From positions 97,522-161,521 of the forward strand of contig JAFRYA010000003.1 of NCBI GenBank assembly GCA_017441295.1: DNA of 64,000 nt, read 5' to 3'. Made by a program: the position numbers and the translations under genes. The stretch is from Lachnospiraceae bacterium (GTDB lineage Bacteria > Bacillota > Clostridia > Lachnospirales > Lachnospiraceae). Of this stretch, positions 34,279 to 44,770 are shown one piece after another. Below the pieces are notes generated by a model. That model searched no databases. It was not told the origin of the DNA and was given only the letters and a program-made list of their open reading frames with translations. Each line of letters starts with the position of its first letter. Positions within the stretch are counted from its first letter, which is position 1.

Positions 34279-36558
34279 TTATTCAATTATACCAACCGCT
34301 TTCAAAATCTCTGAGACATTTGAAACCGGAATGATTTCTATTTTGTCTTTAACTTCCTGCGCAACGTCTTTCAGATCGTTCATATTTGCGCTCGGAATGA
34401 AGACTTTAGTTATGCCTGCACGTTCTGCTGCCATCAGCTTCTCAGGGAGTCCTCCGATAGGAGTTACCGCACCGCGCAGAGCCACTTCGCCCGTCATTGC
34501 TATATGCGGATCCACAATTTTGCCTGTCAGGAGCGATGCGAGGGCTGTGGTCAGTGTAACACCGGCTGAAGGGCCGTCCTTTGGAACTGCTCCCGCAGGA
34601 ACATGGATGTGCAGGTTCTGATCCTGGTATTTCTTGGCCTCTTCAGGGAACAGATTTTTAACCAGACTGACCGCAATCTTGGCTGACTCCTGCATAACGT
34701 CGCCCAGCTGGCCTGTGAGGATCAGATTGCCCTTGCCTTCTGTCAGAAGCGTTTCTATGTATAATATTTCTCCGCCCACCGGTGTCCATGCCAGGCCTGT
34801 AACAACGCCTGGTTTTGGCTCAGGCAGTACTTCGTTATGCTGGATGGGCCTGCTCTCAATTTCTTCTTTTACTACTTCCGGTGTGACTACTACTTTCTCG
34901 TCCGGATGCTCCGAAACTTTTACAGCCAGGATTCTGCACAGTGTATCTATATGCTTTCTCAGGCCGCGGACGCCGGCTTCCATGGTGAAGTCTGAAATAA
35001 GCGTTTCTATTGCCTCATCTGTTATCTCCATCTGGTCAGGGGACACGCCCATGCTTTCCATAGACTTTGGAACCAGATGGCGCTTGGCAATCTGCATCTT
35101 CTCAAGCGGTGTATAGCCAGTGAACTGGATCACTTCCATTCTGTTAAGGAGCGGTTCCGGTATGGTGTCCGCTGTATTTGCCGTGCAGATAAAGAGAACA
35201 TCTGACAGGTCATACGGCACATTCATGTAATGATCCGTAAATGTATTGTTCTGCTCAGGGTCAAGTACTTCCAGGAGCGCGCTGGCAGGGCTGCCGTTAT
35301 ATGACGCTGACAGCTTGTCAACTTCGTCCAGGACCATGACCGGGTTCGATACTCCGCTCTTTTGAATGCCGTCCATTATCCTGCCCGGCATTGCGCCGAT
35401 GTACGTCCTCCTATGGCCGCGGATGTCTGACTCATCGTGCACGCCGCCCAGGCTGACTCTGACATATTCACGTCCCAGAGCGCGGGCAATGCTTTTGCCA
35501 ATACTGGTTTTGCCTGTACCCGGTGCCCCAACAAAGAGCAGAATAGAGCCTGACTGTTGTTTCTTAAGGTTCATGACAGCTATCTGCTGGATGATCCTGT
35601 CTTTCACTTTTTTAAGGCCGTAATGGTCCTCATCGAGTATTTTCCTGGCATTCTCCAGATCAATGTGATGGGCTTCTTCCTTCTTCCATGAAAGTCCTGT
35701 CACGAAGTCCAGATAATCATACAGAATGCCTGACTCAACACTTTCCTTGCCCTCCTGTTTAAGTCTGTTCAGGACCTTCTCGGCTTCTTTGCGGGCAGTG
35801 TCGTTCATGCCTGACTCAGCAATCTTCTGCTCGAATTTGCGGATGTCAGAAACATTCTCCGGATGCATGTCATCCAGTTCTTTCTGGAGATGTTCCATCT
35901 GCCTTTTGATGGCAGATTCACGATACATCTTCTGGTAGTCTTTCTGCTGGCTGGTCACAGCTTCATTTGTGATCCTGCCGACCTCCAGGAAATCATAGAG
36001 TGCCTTCTCGATCAGCTCTGTTCTCTTGGAAACACTGTCTTCCTCAAGGATTGCGTATCTCTCTTCGTTAGAGATTTTCATCCATGGCGACATCATACAT
36101 GCTGCCATGCCAATGGTCTCAACCTGATTGATGTAATATTCAGCAGAATCTGCCCAGTCAAAGCCCTTCGCGTAAGCTCTCATTTCCTCAATAAGGTTTT
36201 TCAGTTTCTCTTTCTCTACATCCGGATCCAGGTCATTTATATCTGCCCTCCTGGATATCTCCAGCTGAACTGTATGGTTCGGCATGATCTGGATGCTCGA
36301 AAGGTTCACGCGGTATTGGGTTCTGATTATACAATAGCCATGAGGGTTGATCTCTGTGAGCACTCCTGCCACGCCTATCGGATAAAAGCTATCCGCGGTC
36401 AGCTCATGGAATTTTTCATTATCTTTCGTAACGATGAGGATTATCTTCTCATCGACTGCCAGACCTTTACCACCGGTGCTCTTCTTCAGCTGTTCCGTCT
36501 GAATATACAGCTTCGCATGCGGTGTAATGATCATATTAAAAACAGGTACAACTAACAT
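34279..36558 (-). CDS. lon: ATP-dependent protease Lon
   Basis: 759-residue LonA. N-terminal substrate domain (1-200), a coiled-coil-rich stretch (205-270), AAA+ module with Walker A GAPGTGKT (344-351) and Walker B VMVLDEVDKL, and the protease domain with the Ser664-Lys707 dyad (KDGPSAG and EKLMAAE). It degrades damaged and regulatory proteins in the cytoplasm. GGAGG before the ATG. No HrcA/CIRCE site was seen upstream. Confidence 0.96.
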   Translation of the reverse strand: MLVVPVFNMIITPHAKLYIQTEQLKKSTGGKGLAVDEKIILIVTKDNEKFHELTADSFYPIGVAGVLTEINPHGYCIIRTQYRVNLSSIQIMPNHTVQLEISRRADINDLDPDVEKEKLKNLIEEMRAYAKGFDWADSAEYYINQVETIGMAACMMSPWMKISNEERYAILEEDSVSKRTELIEKALYDFLEVGRITNEAVTSQQKDYQKMYRESAIKRQMEHLQKELDDMHPENVSDIRKFEQKIAESGMNDTARKEAEKVLNRLKQEGKESVESGILYDYLDFVTGLSWKKEEAHHIDLENARKILDEDHYGLKKVKDRIIQQIAVMNLKKQQSGSILLFVGAPGTGKTSIGKSIARALGREYVRVSLGGVHDESDIRGHRRTYIGAMPGRIMDGIQKSGVSNPVMVLDEVDKLSASYNGSPASALLEVLDPEQNNTFTDHYMNVPYDLSDVLFICTANTADTIPEPLLNRMEVIQFTGYTPLEKMQIAKRHLVPKSMESMGVSPDQMEITDEAIETLISDFTMEAGVRGLRKHIDTLCRILAVKVSEHPDEKVVVTPEVVKEEIESRPIQHNEVLPEPKPGVVTGLAWTPVGGEILYIETLLTEGKGNLILTGQLGDVMQESAKIAVSLVKNLFPEEAKKYQDQNLHIHVPAGAVPKDGPSAGVTLTTALASLLTGKIVDPHIAMTGEVALRGAVTPIGGLPEKLMAAERAGITKVFIPSANMNDLKDVAQEVKDKIEIIPVSNVSEILKAVGIIE

Positions 36559-36583
36559 ATATAAACCTCCATAACTGATTATT

Positions 36584-37147
36584 CTAATTCAGGAGCAGAG
36601 ACTGCATCATTTCAACTAATTCATCCAGTTCAGCTTCCGCGTCAAAACGCATTGATCTGCCGTTTATCGCCAGGCATCTGACAGGTGAAAACAGAACAGC
36701 GGATATGTTTGGATCGCTGTATTTCTTCAGGATGCCTCTGTTCTGGTACTGATGGATGATGTCAAATACTTCGCAGCAGCTGTCATTGTCACAGACTGCT
36801 TCGGACAGCGACGGACATCTGGAACACTGCTCCACAAAGCTGAAGGCCTCTTCGTGTTCAACAGTATATGCGTAGAAACCGCGGACAATGGTTTCAATAA
36901 GCTCCCTTCCGCTCATCTCCGGCTGCATTCTCTGCGTCAGGTAATAATATGATTGGTGCGAATACTCTTTGAAAACTTCAGCCAGCATCTCCTCTTTATT
37001 TGAGTAATAGACGTAAATTGTCGCCGGAGAAACACTGGCCTCCTGCGCTATCTTGGAGATCGAGGCGCCGTTGATCCCTTCGCGCAGAAACACCGTTACG
37101 ATTGCTTCTTTAATTCTTTGCTGTTTATCAAAATCTCTTGTTCTCAT
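36584..37147 (-). CDS. TetR family transcriptional regulator
   Basis: 187 residues. The N-terminal helix-turn-helix domain is typical: EAIVTVFLREGINGASISKIAQEASVSP in segments, then TIYVYYSNKEEML. The C-terminal ligand domain has several Cys (CSRCPS, CDNDSCCEVF), which could sense thiols or metals, but this is speculative. Located 25 bases upstream of lon in the same direction; separated from the cupin gene by a terminator. Target genes are unknown. Confidence 0.87.
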   Translation of the reverse strand: MRTRDFDKQQRIKEAIVTVFLREGINGASISKIAQEASVSPATIYVYYSNKEEMLAEVFKEYSHQSYYYLTQRMQPEMSGRELIETIVRGFYAYTVEHEEAFSFVEQCSRCPSLSEAVCDNDSCCEVFDIIHQYQNRGILKKYSDPNISAVLFSPVRCLAINGRSMRFDAEAELDELVEMMQSLLLN

Positions 37148-37170
37148 ATTTTACCTTCTTTTCAAAATTA

Positions 37171-37200
37171 AAATGCGGGGCAGTATCCTGCCTCGCATTT
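37171..37200 (-). terminator. Terminator of the cupin gene
   Basis: AAATGCGGGGCAG-TATC-CTGCCTCGCATTT, 13-bp stem with one G-T, 38 bases past the cupin stop, A/T-rich flanks. Confidence 0.8.
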
Positions 37201-37237
37201 AATATTAAACGAACATTCAGTTATTGTCAATATTCCC

Positions 37238-37591
37238 TTAGCCCATTATCGCGTCTTCACCTGTAAATTCTTCAAGTGAATTCTCTTTAACCTGAATACA
37301 GATATAGCTCATCGGTGAATCTTCAGCCGCGCAGAACTTTCTCATTGCCGGCGGAGAAATACGTACCCAGTCGCCTGCCTCCAGAGCGATGGTCTCTCCA
37401 TCAATAATTGCTGCACCCTTTCCAGAGATAATATAGTAAATTTCTTCGTTTTTCTTGTGTGCGTGGAAGAAAGGTACTCCGCCCCCTGCAGGAACATTGT
37501 TGATACTGATCTCAGCGCCAGTTAATCCGAGTGCGTCATGAAGCACAGTTCTGCCGCCTTCAGCTGCTCCGACCTTATTATAATTTGCCAT
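37238..37591 (-). CDS. Small single-domain cupin protein
   Basis: 117 residues forming one beta-barrel. The first cupin motif is degenerate but recognisable (PFFHAHKKNEEIYYIISGKG, metal ligands His-x-His and Glu) and the second appears at about ALEAGDWVRISP. Such proteins bind a metal and act as isomerases, dioxygenases or sensors; no specific role can be given. Divergent from the ABC transporter at 37703. Confidence 0.82.
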   Translation of the reverse strand: MANYNKVGAAEGGRTVLHDALGLTGAEISINNVPAGGGVPFFHAHKKNEEIYYIISGKGAAIIDGETIALEAGDWVRISPPAMRKFCAAEDSPMSYICIQVKENSLEEFTGEDAIMG

Positions 37592-37702
37592 AATAATGCC
37601 TCCTTGTGTTGATTATATTTTTATTATAAACATCTTTATCACCGTTGCAACATTTTAAAAACTACTTTATAGTGGATTTATTATTTTAGAGGTCTGCTTC
37701 AA

Positions 37703-39517
37703 ATGAAGAAAAGCACAGCTTCCAGAACTTTATATTATTACGGCAGAGCGGTCATGAAACACTGGCCCTTTTTCATCCTGGGCATTTTGGTGTCATTCGG
37801 CTATACGTTCTGCCTGACTTTCATGAATGCCAGAGTTGTCGCAGACATAGTGGACGTGGTGGGCCGCGGCGGCGTTACTGCCGACAATGTCTTCCCTACT
37901 TTCATGCCATACATAATCAAGCTGATCATTGTCAACTTGATCGGCCAGATCTGCTCTAAGCTGCAGGACTACTGCGTCTGGAAGGTTGAGATACTGGTTT
38001 ATTACGATCTTTCGACTCTGATTTTTGATTCACTTTCAAACCAGAGCATGACATTCCACAACAGCCGTTTCGGCGGCGCGCTCGTCAGTCAGACCAGCAA
38101 GTTCACAGGAGCGTTTGAGCGTCTTACGGAGCTGCTTATGTATTCCCTGGTTCCGCTGATTTCATCGACGGTGCTTACCATCGTGCTGCTGGCTCCGCTG
38201 GTTCCTTTATATGTAATTATCCTTTGTGTGATACTGGTGATCTATGTTGTCGTTGTATTCCTGCTGTTCAAGCGTGCCTTGAGGCTCAACAGTCAGGCTG
38301 CCAGCGCCCAGAACCGCCTGTCAGGCGAGCTTTCTGACAGCATCACCAACATCCTGGCAGTCAAGACATCCGGCCGTGAAGCATATGAAAAAGACCTTTT
38401 CACTAAAGCAAATATCGAGGTTCGCAAAGCCGACTCCAAGCGAATGCACTCCACTATTTTCAATGCGTCCGTGGCTGCAGGCATGATCGTTATCATCATG
38501 TCTATCCAAACTATTTTCGTAGCAGGCGGAAATGCGTGGTACGGCATCAGCGCCGGCACTTTGGTGCTCATCTTTTCATATACCCACAGCCTTACCAGCC
38601 GTTTCAACATGATCAGCCAGACCATGACCGTCATCAACAGATCCCTGGGCGACGCAGCTGAAATGACCCAGAATCTGGATGAACCACGCCTGGTCGATGA
38701 CGCTCCGGATGCCACTGAATTAAAAGTTACCGATGGCGCTATTGAATTCGAAAACCTGAGTTTCAAATATAATGACGGAGTGGGTGAAGACGGAATCATC
38801 GACGAGGATAACCCAGCTGGTGCCTTAGGAAATATTTTCAAGAATTTCTCGATGTCAATAAAGCCCGGTGAGCGCATCGGTCTGGTCGGCCGCTCAGGCT
38901 CAGGCAAGACCACTCTCACCAGACTTCTCCTGCGTCTGGCAGACATTCAGGAAGGCCATATCTATATCGACGGACAGGACATTTCCAAGGTTACTCAAAT
39001 GTCTCTGCGCCGCCAGATTGCATACGTTCCGCAGGAGCCTCTGCTCTTCCACAGGACCATTGCGGAGAATATCGCTTATGGACGTCCCGACGCTTCATTC
39101 GAGGAAATAAAAGAAGCAGCCATCAAGGCCAACGCTTTAGAGTTTATTGAAAAGCTCCCGGACGGATTTGATACTATCACCGGTGAGCGTGGCGTGAAAC
39201 TTTCAGGTGGTCAACGCCAACGCGTTGCCATAGCCAGAGCCATCCTTACTAATGCTCCGCTCCTGGTTCTTGACGAAGCAACCAGTGCTCTTGACTCAGA
39301 AAGTGAGCGTCTCATCCAGGATGCCCTGAAGAATTTAATGGAGAACCGTACATCCATTGTCATCGCTCACAGACTGTCAACAGTCTCCAATCTGGACCGC
39401 ATCGTCGTTCTGAAGGATGGCCAGATCATAGAAGATGGCACTCACGCTGAGCTCATCAGGAACGGCGGCGAGTATGCGGGCCTTTGGGAACGCCAAACCG
39501 GAGCATTTAATGAATGA
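37703..39517 (+). CDS. ABC exporter, fused membrane and ATPase domains
   Basis: 604 residues: six membrane helices in 1-320, then the nucleotide-binding domain with Walker A GRSGSGKTT (near 396), Q-loop VPQEPLLF, signature LSGGQRQR, Walker B LLVLDEATSALD and switch His IAHRLST. Type IV exporter half-transporter that should work as a homodimer, since no partner gene is adjacent. An acidic insertion (YNDGVGEDGIIDEDN) sits just before Walker A. Substrate unknown (lipid, peptide or drug). The gene ends directly before the hairpin-repeat array. Confidence 0.9.
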   Translation: MKKSTASRTLYYYGRAVMKHWPFFILGILVSFGYTFCLTFMNARVVADIVDVVGRGGVTADNVFPTFMPYIIKLIIVNLIGQICSKLQDYCVWKVEILVYYDLSTLIFDSLSNQSMTFHNSRFGGALVSQTSKFTGAFERLTELLMYSLVPLISSTVLTIVLLAPLVPLYVIILCVILVIYVVVVFLLFKRALRLNSQAASAQNRLSGELSDSITNILAVKTSGREAYEKDLFTKANIEVRKADSKRMHSTIFNASVAAGMIVIIMSIQTIFVAGGNAWYGISAGTLVLIFSYTHSLTSRFNMISQTMTVINRSLGDAAEMTQNLDEPRLVDDAPDATELKVTDGAIEFENLSFKYNDGVGEDGIIDEDNPAGALGNIFKNFSMSIKPGERIGLVGRSGSGKTTLTRLLLRLADIQEGHIYIDGQDISKVTQMSLRRQIAYVPQEPLLFHRTIAENIAYGRPDASFEEIKEAAIKANALEFIEKLPDGFDTITGERGVKLSGGQRQRVAIARAILTNAPLLVLDEATSALDSESERLIQDALKNLMENRTSIVIAHRLSTVSNLDRIVVLKDGQIIEDGTHAELIRNGGEYAGLWERQTGAFNE

Positions 39518-39518
39518 T

Positions 39519-39814
39519 TTACGCACTACTTTTCATAAAAGCGGTGTGTAGTACGTATTTTCGTCCACTTATAGAAGCCTCATACGTACTACATCATATG
39601 AATAATGACTTGCAGTACGTATCAAATAACATGTTTTTTATTATATTTACGAACTACTTATGGTTTTCTGCCTATGTAGTTCGTAATTTTTATGCTGATA
39701 AATTAAACTCTTACGAACTACAACAGAATAATAAGCATTTGTAGTACGTAATCAATTTTTTCCAGCTGCCAGATTACGTACCATAAAGCCAATAATCACC
39801 GATGTAGTTCGTAA
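39519..39814. repeat. Array 1: five 64-bp hairpin repeat units
   Basis: Ten 12-base arms in strictly alternating orientation. Units: 39519-39558, 39582-39622, 39647-39686, 39711-39751 and 39774-39814. The second arm of each has consensus TGTAGTWCGTAA and the first its complement. Loops are 16, 17, 16, 17 and 17 bases and spacers 23, 24, 24 and 22; loop and spacer sequences are all different. Unit starts are 63, 65, 64 and 63 bases apart. This fills the 366-base gap between the ABC exporter and nifJ; the last arm ends ten bases before the nifJ -35 box. Confidence 0.85.
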
Positions 39815-39823
39815 ACGGTCAAG

Positions 39824-39852
39824 TTGAAAAGCATAAACACATGAATTATACT
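39824..39852 (+). promoter_or_regulatory. Promoter of nifJ
   Basis: TTGAAA (39824-39829), 17 bases, TATACT (39847-39852); ribosome binding site AGGAGAAGGAG follows before the ATG at 39884. Confidence 0.78.
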
Positions 39853-39883
39853 TAAATATATATTTAGGAGAAGGAGTTTTATC

Positions 39884-42800
39884 ATGAAAAAGACTATGGA
39901 CGGAAATGAGGCGGCGGCATACGCTTCGTACGCCTTCACTGAAGTCGCTACAATATACCCGATCACGCCATCCAGCCCGATGGCTGAGCATGTTGACACC
40001 TGGGCAGCTAACGGCATGAAGAATATCTTCGGACAGCCTGTCAAGCTCATGGAGATGCAGAGTGAGGCAGGCGCTTGCGGCGCTATGCATGGCGCGTTGG
40101 AGACTGGTGCTTTAGCTTCCAGCTACACTGCTTCGCAGGGTCTGATGCTGATGATCCCGCCATTATTCAGGATTGCAGGACAGCTCATGCCGGGAGTTAT
40201 CCATGTGGCTGCCAGAACGGTTGGCACCAGCGCTTTCTCAATATTTGGAGACCACTCCGACGTCATGGCCTGCAGGCAGACTGGTTTCGCGCAGCTATCG
40301 TCCTCCAGTGTGCAGGAATGCATGGACCTGGCCGCAGTAGCACACCTGTCAGCCATAAAAGGCAGTGTACCGTTTATGCATTTCTTTGATGGTTTCCGCA
40401 CCAGTCATGAGCTGCAGAAGATAGATGTTCTAGACTACGCGGATCTCAGGAAAATGCTTGATATGGACGCGCTGCACAAATTCCGTCAGAGAGCTCTGAA
40501 CAGTGAACATCCTGTCATCAGGTCTGCGGTTATCAACCCTGACATGGCATTCCAGCTAAGAGAGGCCGTTAATCCATATTATGAGGCTTTGCCTGCTGTC
40601 GTTGAAGACTACATGGTACAGATGAATGCTCTTACCGGCAGGGATTATCATATATTCAATTATTATGGCGCGCCGGACGCACGACATGTGGTTGTCGCGA
40701 TGGGCAGCGTATCCGGATGTCTTCAGGAAGTTGTAGATTACCTGAATTCAAAAGGCGAAAGTACAGGCTTCCTGCAGGTACATCTATATAGGCCTTTCGA
40801 TGCTGAATATTTCCTTTCCAAACTGCCCGAAACATGCGAGATGATAACTGTTCTGGACCGCACCAAGGAGCCCGGTTCATTCGGAGAGCCTTTATATGAG
40901 GACGTATGCTCTGTTCTGTCTGAGAAAGGCCTTAATATCAAGGTTCTTGGCGGCAGATACGGATTCTCCAGCAAGGATACGACGCCTGCCCAGATGATCG
41001 CTGTTTTTGAAAATATGAACAGCGGCATGAAGAACCATTTCACAGTTGGTATCAATGACGACCTGACAGGACATTCCCTGAATATAGGCGAAAACATAGT
41101 TGTATCTGATGACAGGATCATCAGCTGCAAATTCTGGGGACTGGGAGGAGACGGCACAGTAGGCGCCAACAAGAACTCCATCAAGATCATCGGCGATAAC
41201 ACGGAACAGTTCGTTCAGGCGTATTTCGAATATGATTCAAAGAAATCTGGCGGCATCACCAAGAGCCACTTGCGTTTCGGGCATGTGCCTATTCTCTCAA
41301 CTTATTATGTTACCAAGGCAGATTTCATCGCCTGCCATATCCAAAGTTACATTTCCAAATATGACATCGTATCCGAGCTGAAGGAAGGCGGTGTGTTCCT
41401 GCTGAACTGCAGCTGGCCGGCTGATGCAATTGAGAAGCATCTGCCAAACAAAGTCAAAAGGATTCTGGCTGAACGCAAGGCAGAATTTTATATAATCGAC
41501 GCTACCGACATGGCCCTTAAACTGGGTCTGGGAGGCCGCACAAATACTGTGCTGCAGGCCGCGTTCTTCAAGCTGAGCGGCATTCTGCCGGTAGACGAAG
41601 CAGTAGGCTACATGAAGGATGCCATCCGCAAGACCTATGGACATAAGGGTCCTGAAGTAGTAGACATGAACTGCGCAGCGGTTGACGCCGGGCTGACTGG
41701 CCTGACCAGGATTGAAGTGCCGGCAACATGGGCTGATCTGAAAGATGAAGAAGAAGTTATAGACACCAATTCTCCGCTTTACGTCCGCACCATTATGAAC
41801 GCAGTCAATGCTCAGAAGGGCGATGACCTGCCTGTCAGCGCATTTAAGGATATTGCCGACGGCACTTCGCCGATGTCCACATCCAAATATGAGAAACGTG
41901 GCTTCGCGTCATTCGTAGCATGCTGGGATCCGGCCAAGTGTATCGGCTGCAACATCTGTTCACTTCTCTGCCCGCATGCAGCCATCAGACCATTCCTGCT
42001 TACTGAAGAAGAAGTTAAGGCAGCTCTTGAGGGCTACGTTGTAAATGAAGCTAAAGGCAAAGGCTTCGAAGGCCTGTATTACAGAATGCAGGTAGACCCG
42101 CTTGACTGCACAGGCTGCGGCACTTGCTCCGCCAGCTGCATTGCCAAGGACAAGGCCATCTCAATGAAGCCTCTGGAGGAGCAGCTGAAAGAACAGGCAA
42201 ACTGGGATTACAGTCTGGCTCTGGAGCCTAAGAATAATCCAATGAATAAATTCACTCCGAAGGGCAGCCAGTATGAGCAGCCTCTGGTTGAGTTTTCAGG
42301 AGCCTGCGCTGGCTGTGGCGAGACTGCTTATGTCAAGACCCTTACACAGCTGTTCGGTGACAGGCTGATCATCGCGAACGCGACAGGCTGCACGCAGGCA
42401 TGGGGACTTTATGTGCCTAGCTTCCCATATACCACAAAATCTAACGGCAGAGGCCCTGCGGTATCCAATTCCCTGTTTGAAAACAACGCGGAATACTCCC
42501 TCGGAATGGTGCTCGGCGTTCGTCAGCAGCGCCTGCATCTGGCAGAGGACGTCCGTCAGTTCCTGGAGATTACTAAAGATGAAAACCTGAAAGCAGCCCT
42601 TGAGGCATGGCTTGAAGGATTTGATGATAAAGAGCACACCGTCGAACTGAGCGACGCTGTTCTGGCAGCCTTGAAGGCAAATACCGAAACCGGCGAGCTC
42701 ATTGACAGCATCCGCAAGGCCCGGGATCAGTTCGTCAAGAAGAGCCTGTGGATGTATGGCGGCGACGGCTGGGCATATGACATCGGATACGGCGGACTGG

Positions 42801-43438
42801 ATCATGTGCTGGCCACCTCAGAAGACGTTAATATCATTGTTGTTGATAACGAAGTATATGCCAACACCGGCGGACAGTCTTCCAAGGCTACGCCTTATGG
42901 AGCTGTAGCACAGTTTGCTGCCGCGGGCAAAAAGACAGGCAAGAAAGACCTCGGAATGCTGGCCGCACAATATCAGGACGTATATGTCGCTTCCGTGGCC
43001 ATTGGCGCTGATCCGGCACAGTTTATAAAGGCTGTGAAGGAAGCTGAAGCACACAACGGCCCATCCCTTATCATTGCTTACGCGCCATGCATCAATCACG
43101 GCATTGTCAAGGGAATGGCCAGCTCTGCGGAAGAAGCCAAACTCGCCGTTAAATGCGGCTACTGGGTACTCTACCGCTACAATCCGGAGCTCAAAAAGGA
43201 AGGCAAAAACCCGTTCATTCTGGACTTCAAAGACCCGAAATACAACCTCCGCGAATTCCTGATGGGCGAGGTCAGATTCAACTCACTGTTCCAGACATTC
43301 CCGGATCAGGCCGAGGCGATGCTGGTTGAGGCTCGCATGCAGTGCCGCGAGCGATGGGCACGCTACACGCATCTGGCCAGCCAGGACTACTCACACATGT
43401 TTGACGTACTCGATGAGTACCCTATGGAAAATGAATAA
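39884..43438 (+). CDS. nifJ: Pyruvate:ferredoxin (flavodoxin) oxidoreductase
   Basis: 1184-residue single-chain enzyme. Domain I starts at [17 protein letters not shown] with the pyruvate-binding YPITPSSPM; two 4Fe-4S motifs lie at about 686-696 ([11 protein letters not shown]) and about 742 ([11 protein letters not shown]); the thiamine diphosphate domain has [19 protein letters not shown] (about 960) and [11 protein letters not shown]. It converts pyruvate and CoA to acetyl-CoA, CO2 and reduced ferredoxin, or runs in reverse to fix CO2 on acetyl-CoA made by ACS. The flavodoxin at 19997 is a possible acceptor. Overlaps the next gene by eight bases. Confidence 0.97.
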   Translation: MKKTMDGNEAAAYASYAFTEVATIYPITPSSPMAEHVDTWAANGMKNIFGQPVKLMEMQSEAGACGAMHGALETGALASSYTASQGLMLMIPPLFRIAGQLMPGVIHVAARTVGTSAFSIFGDHSDVMACRQTGFAQLSSSSVQECMDLAAVAHLSAIKGSVPFMHFFDGFRTSHELQKIDVLDYADLRKMLDMDALHKFRQRALNSEHPVIRSAVINPDMAFQLREAVNPYYEALPAVVEDYMVQMNALTGRDYHIFNYYGAPDARHVVVAMGSVSGCLQEVVDYLNSKGESTGFLQVHLYRPFDAEYFLSKLPETCEMITVLDRTKEPGSFGEPLYEDVCSVLSEKGLNIKVLGGRYGFSSKDTTPAQMIAVFENMNSGMKNHFTVGINDDLTGHSLNIGENIVVSDDRIISCKFWGLGGDGTVGANKNSIKIIGDNTEQFVQAYFEYDSKKSGGITKSHLRFGHVPILSTYYVTKADFIACHIQSYISKYDIVSELKEGGVFLLNCSWPADAIEKHLPNKVKRILAERKAEFYIIDATDMALKLGLGGRTNTVLQAAFFKLSGILPVDEAVGYMKDAIRKTYGHKGPEVVDMNCAAVDAGLTGLTRIEVPATWADLKDEEEVIDTNSPLYVRTIMNAVNAQKGDDLPVSAFKDIADGTSPMSTSKYEKRGFASFVACWDPAKCIGCNICSLLCPHAAIRPFLLTEEEVKAALEGYVVNEAKGKGFEGLYYRMQVDPLDCTGCGTCSASCIAKDKAISMKPLEEQLKEQANWDYSLALEPKNNPMNKFTPKGSQYEQPLVEFSGACAGCGETAYVKTLTQLFGDRLIIANATGCTQAWGLYVPSFPYTTKSNGRGPAVSNSLFENNAEYSLGMVLGVRQQRLHLAEDVRQFLEITKDENLKAALEAWLEGFDDKEHTVELSDAVLAALKANTETGELIDSIRKARDQFVKKSLWMYGGDGWAYDIGYGGLDHVLATSEDVNIIVVDNEVYANTGGQSSKATPYGAVAQFAAAGKKTGKKDLGMLAAQYQDVYVASVAIGADPAQFIKAVKEAEAHNGPSLIIAYAPCINHGIVKGMASSAEEAKLAVKCGYWVLYRYNPELKKEGKNPFILDFKDPKYNLREFLMGEVRFNSLFQTFPDQAEAMLVEARMQCRERWARYTHLASQDYSHMFDVLDEYPMENE

Positions 43439-44768
43439 AAGCGATTATAAGAAAATATATAATGATAAGCTGGTCTCCGCTGAAGAAGCCGTGAAGTGCG
43501 TGCGCAGCGGTGACTGGGTTGACTACGGCTGGATCACATGCGCGCCTGAGGTTTTGGATGAGGCTCTGGCCGCACGTTATGAGGAACTGGAAGGCGTGAA
43601 CGTCAGGGGCTCTGTACTGCTCAAACGCCCTGCAATAATGTCCGTGCCTGATACTGGCAGGCATTTCATATGGAATTCATGGCATTTCAGCGGCATCGAC
43701 AGGCAGCTGGCAAAGGAGGGCCTGGCCTTTTGCATTCCACAGCGCTATTCAGAACTGCCGAGGTATTACCGCGAGAACATCACAGCAGTAAACGTTGCCA
43801 TTTTCCAGGTCCCGCCAATGGATGACGACGGTTATTTCAGTTTCGGGCTGAATGTGTCACACATGGCCGCGCTCTGCGAAAGGGCTGAAAAGATCATAGT
43901 AGAGGTCAACCGCAATTACCCGCGCTGCTGCGGCGGTGACGAGACGCGTATACATGTCAGCCAAGTAGATTACATAGTGGAGGGCGGCAACCCGCCTATC
44001 AGGGAAATGAAGGTCGGGCATCCCGGCGAAATTGACTATGCCATCGCAGATCTGCTGGTTCCGGAAATTCCTAATGGAGCATGTCTGCAGCTCGGTATAG
44101 GCGCCATGCCGAATGCCATTGGTGAGCGTATCGCAGCATCAGATCTAAAGGATCTCGGAGTCCATTCTGAGATGTATGTAGACGCTTATCTGGAAATGGC
44201 CGAAGCCGGCAAGATAAGCGGCCGTTTCAAGAATATTGACCGCGGCCTGCAGGTGTATGCATTCGCGGGCGGCACGCAGAAACTCTATGATTATCTGAAT
44301 GAAAACCCAGAGTGCCTGGCTGCGACGGTTGATTATGTAAACGACGCGCGCACGATCGCTCAGATAGACAATTTCATTTCCATCAACAATGCGGTGGATA
44401 TAGACTTGTTCGGTCAGATCAGTGCTGAAAGCAGCGGCATCACCCAGATCAGCGGTGCGGGAGGACAGCTGGACTTTGTTCTAGGCGCTTACCTGTCGCG
44501 AGGCGGCAAGAGTTTTATCTGCCTGTCTTCCACATATACAGACAGCCAAGGCAAGCTGCACAGCCGCATCCGCCCTACCCTCAAAGACGGTTCGGCAGTA
44601 ACTGACACACGGGCAAACGCGCAGTATATCGTCACCGAATACGGCATAATTAATCTCAAAGGAGCCTCAACATGGGAGCGTGCCGAGCGCATCATTTCCA
44701 TCGCTCATCCGTCGTTCCGTGACGAGCTGATCAGAGAGGCTCAGCAAATGGGAATCTGGAGGAGATAG
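43431..44768 (+). CDS. Acetyl-CoA hydrolase/transferase family CoA-transferase
   Basis: 445 residues from the ATG at 43431, which overlaps the nifJ stop by eight bases; the upstream in-frame extension would run inside nifJ. The family I active-site glutamate is Glu247 in [10 protein letters not shown], and [13 protein letters not shown] plus YGIINLKG complete the pattern of butyryl-CoA:acetate, 4-hydroxybutyrate or succinyl-CoA:acetate CoA-transferases. Translational coupling with nifJ suggests it handles the acetyl-CoA made there, exchanging CoA with acetate or another short acid. The exact acyl partner cannot be read. Confidence 0.9.
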   Translation: MNKSDYKKIYNDKLVSAEEAVKCVRSGDWVDYGWITCAPEVLDEALAARYEELEGVNVRGSVLLKRPAIMSVPDTGRHFIWNSWHFSGIDRQLAKEGLAFCIPQRYSELPRYYRENITAVNVAIFQVPPMDDDGYFSFGLNVSHMAALCERAEKIIVEVNRNYPRCCGGDETRIHVSQVDYIVEGGNPPIREMKVGHPGEIDYAIADLLVPEIPNGACLQLGIGAMPNAIGERIAASDLKDLGVHSEMYVDAYLEMAEAGKISGRFKNIDRGLQVYAFAGGTQKLYDYLNENPECLAATVDYVNDARTIAQIDNFISINNAVDIDLFGQISAESSGITQISGAGGQLDFVLGAYLSRGGKSFICLSSTYTDSQGKLHSRIRPTLKDGSAVTDTRANAQYIVTEYGIINLKGASTWERAERIISIAHPSFRDELIREAQQMGIWRR

Positions 44769-44770
44769 AC

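Noticed and set aside
39519..39814. CRISPR array
   Set aside because: Repeats are 12-bp arms in alternating orientation rather than 24-40 bp identical direct repeats, and no cas gene is in the window.
39519..39814. Series of intrinsic terminators after the ABC exporter
   Set aside because: Stems are AT-rich with loops of 16-17 bases and no T-runs, and there are five in regular spacing.
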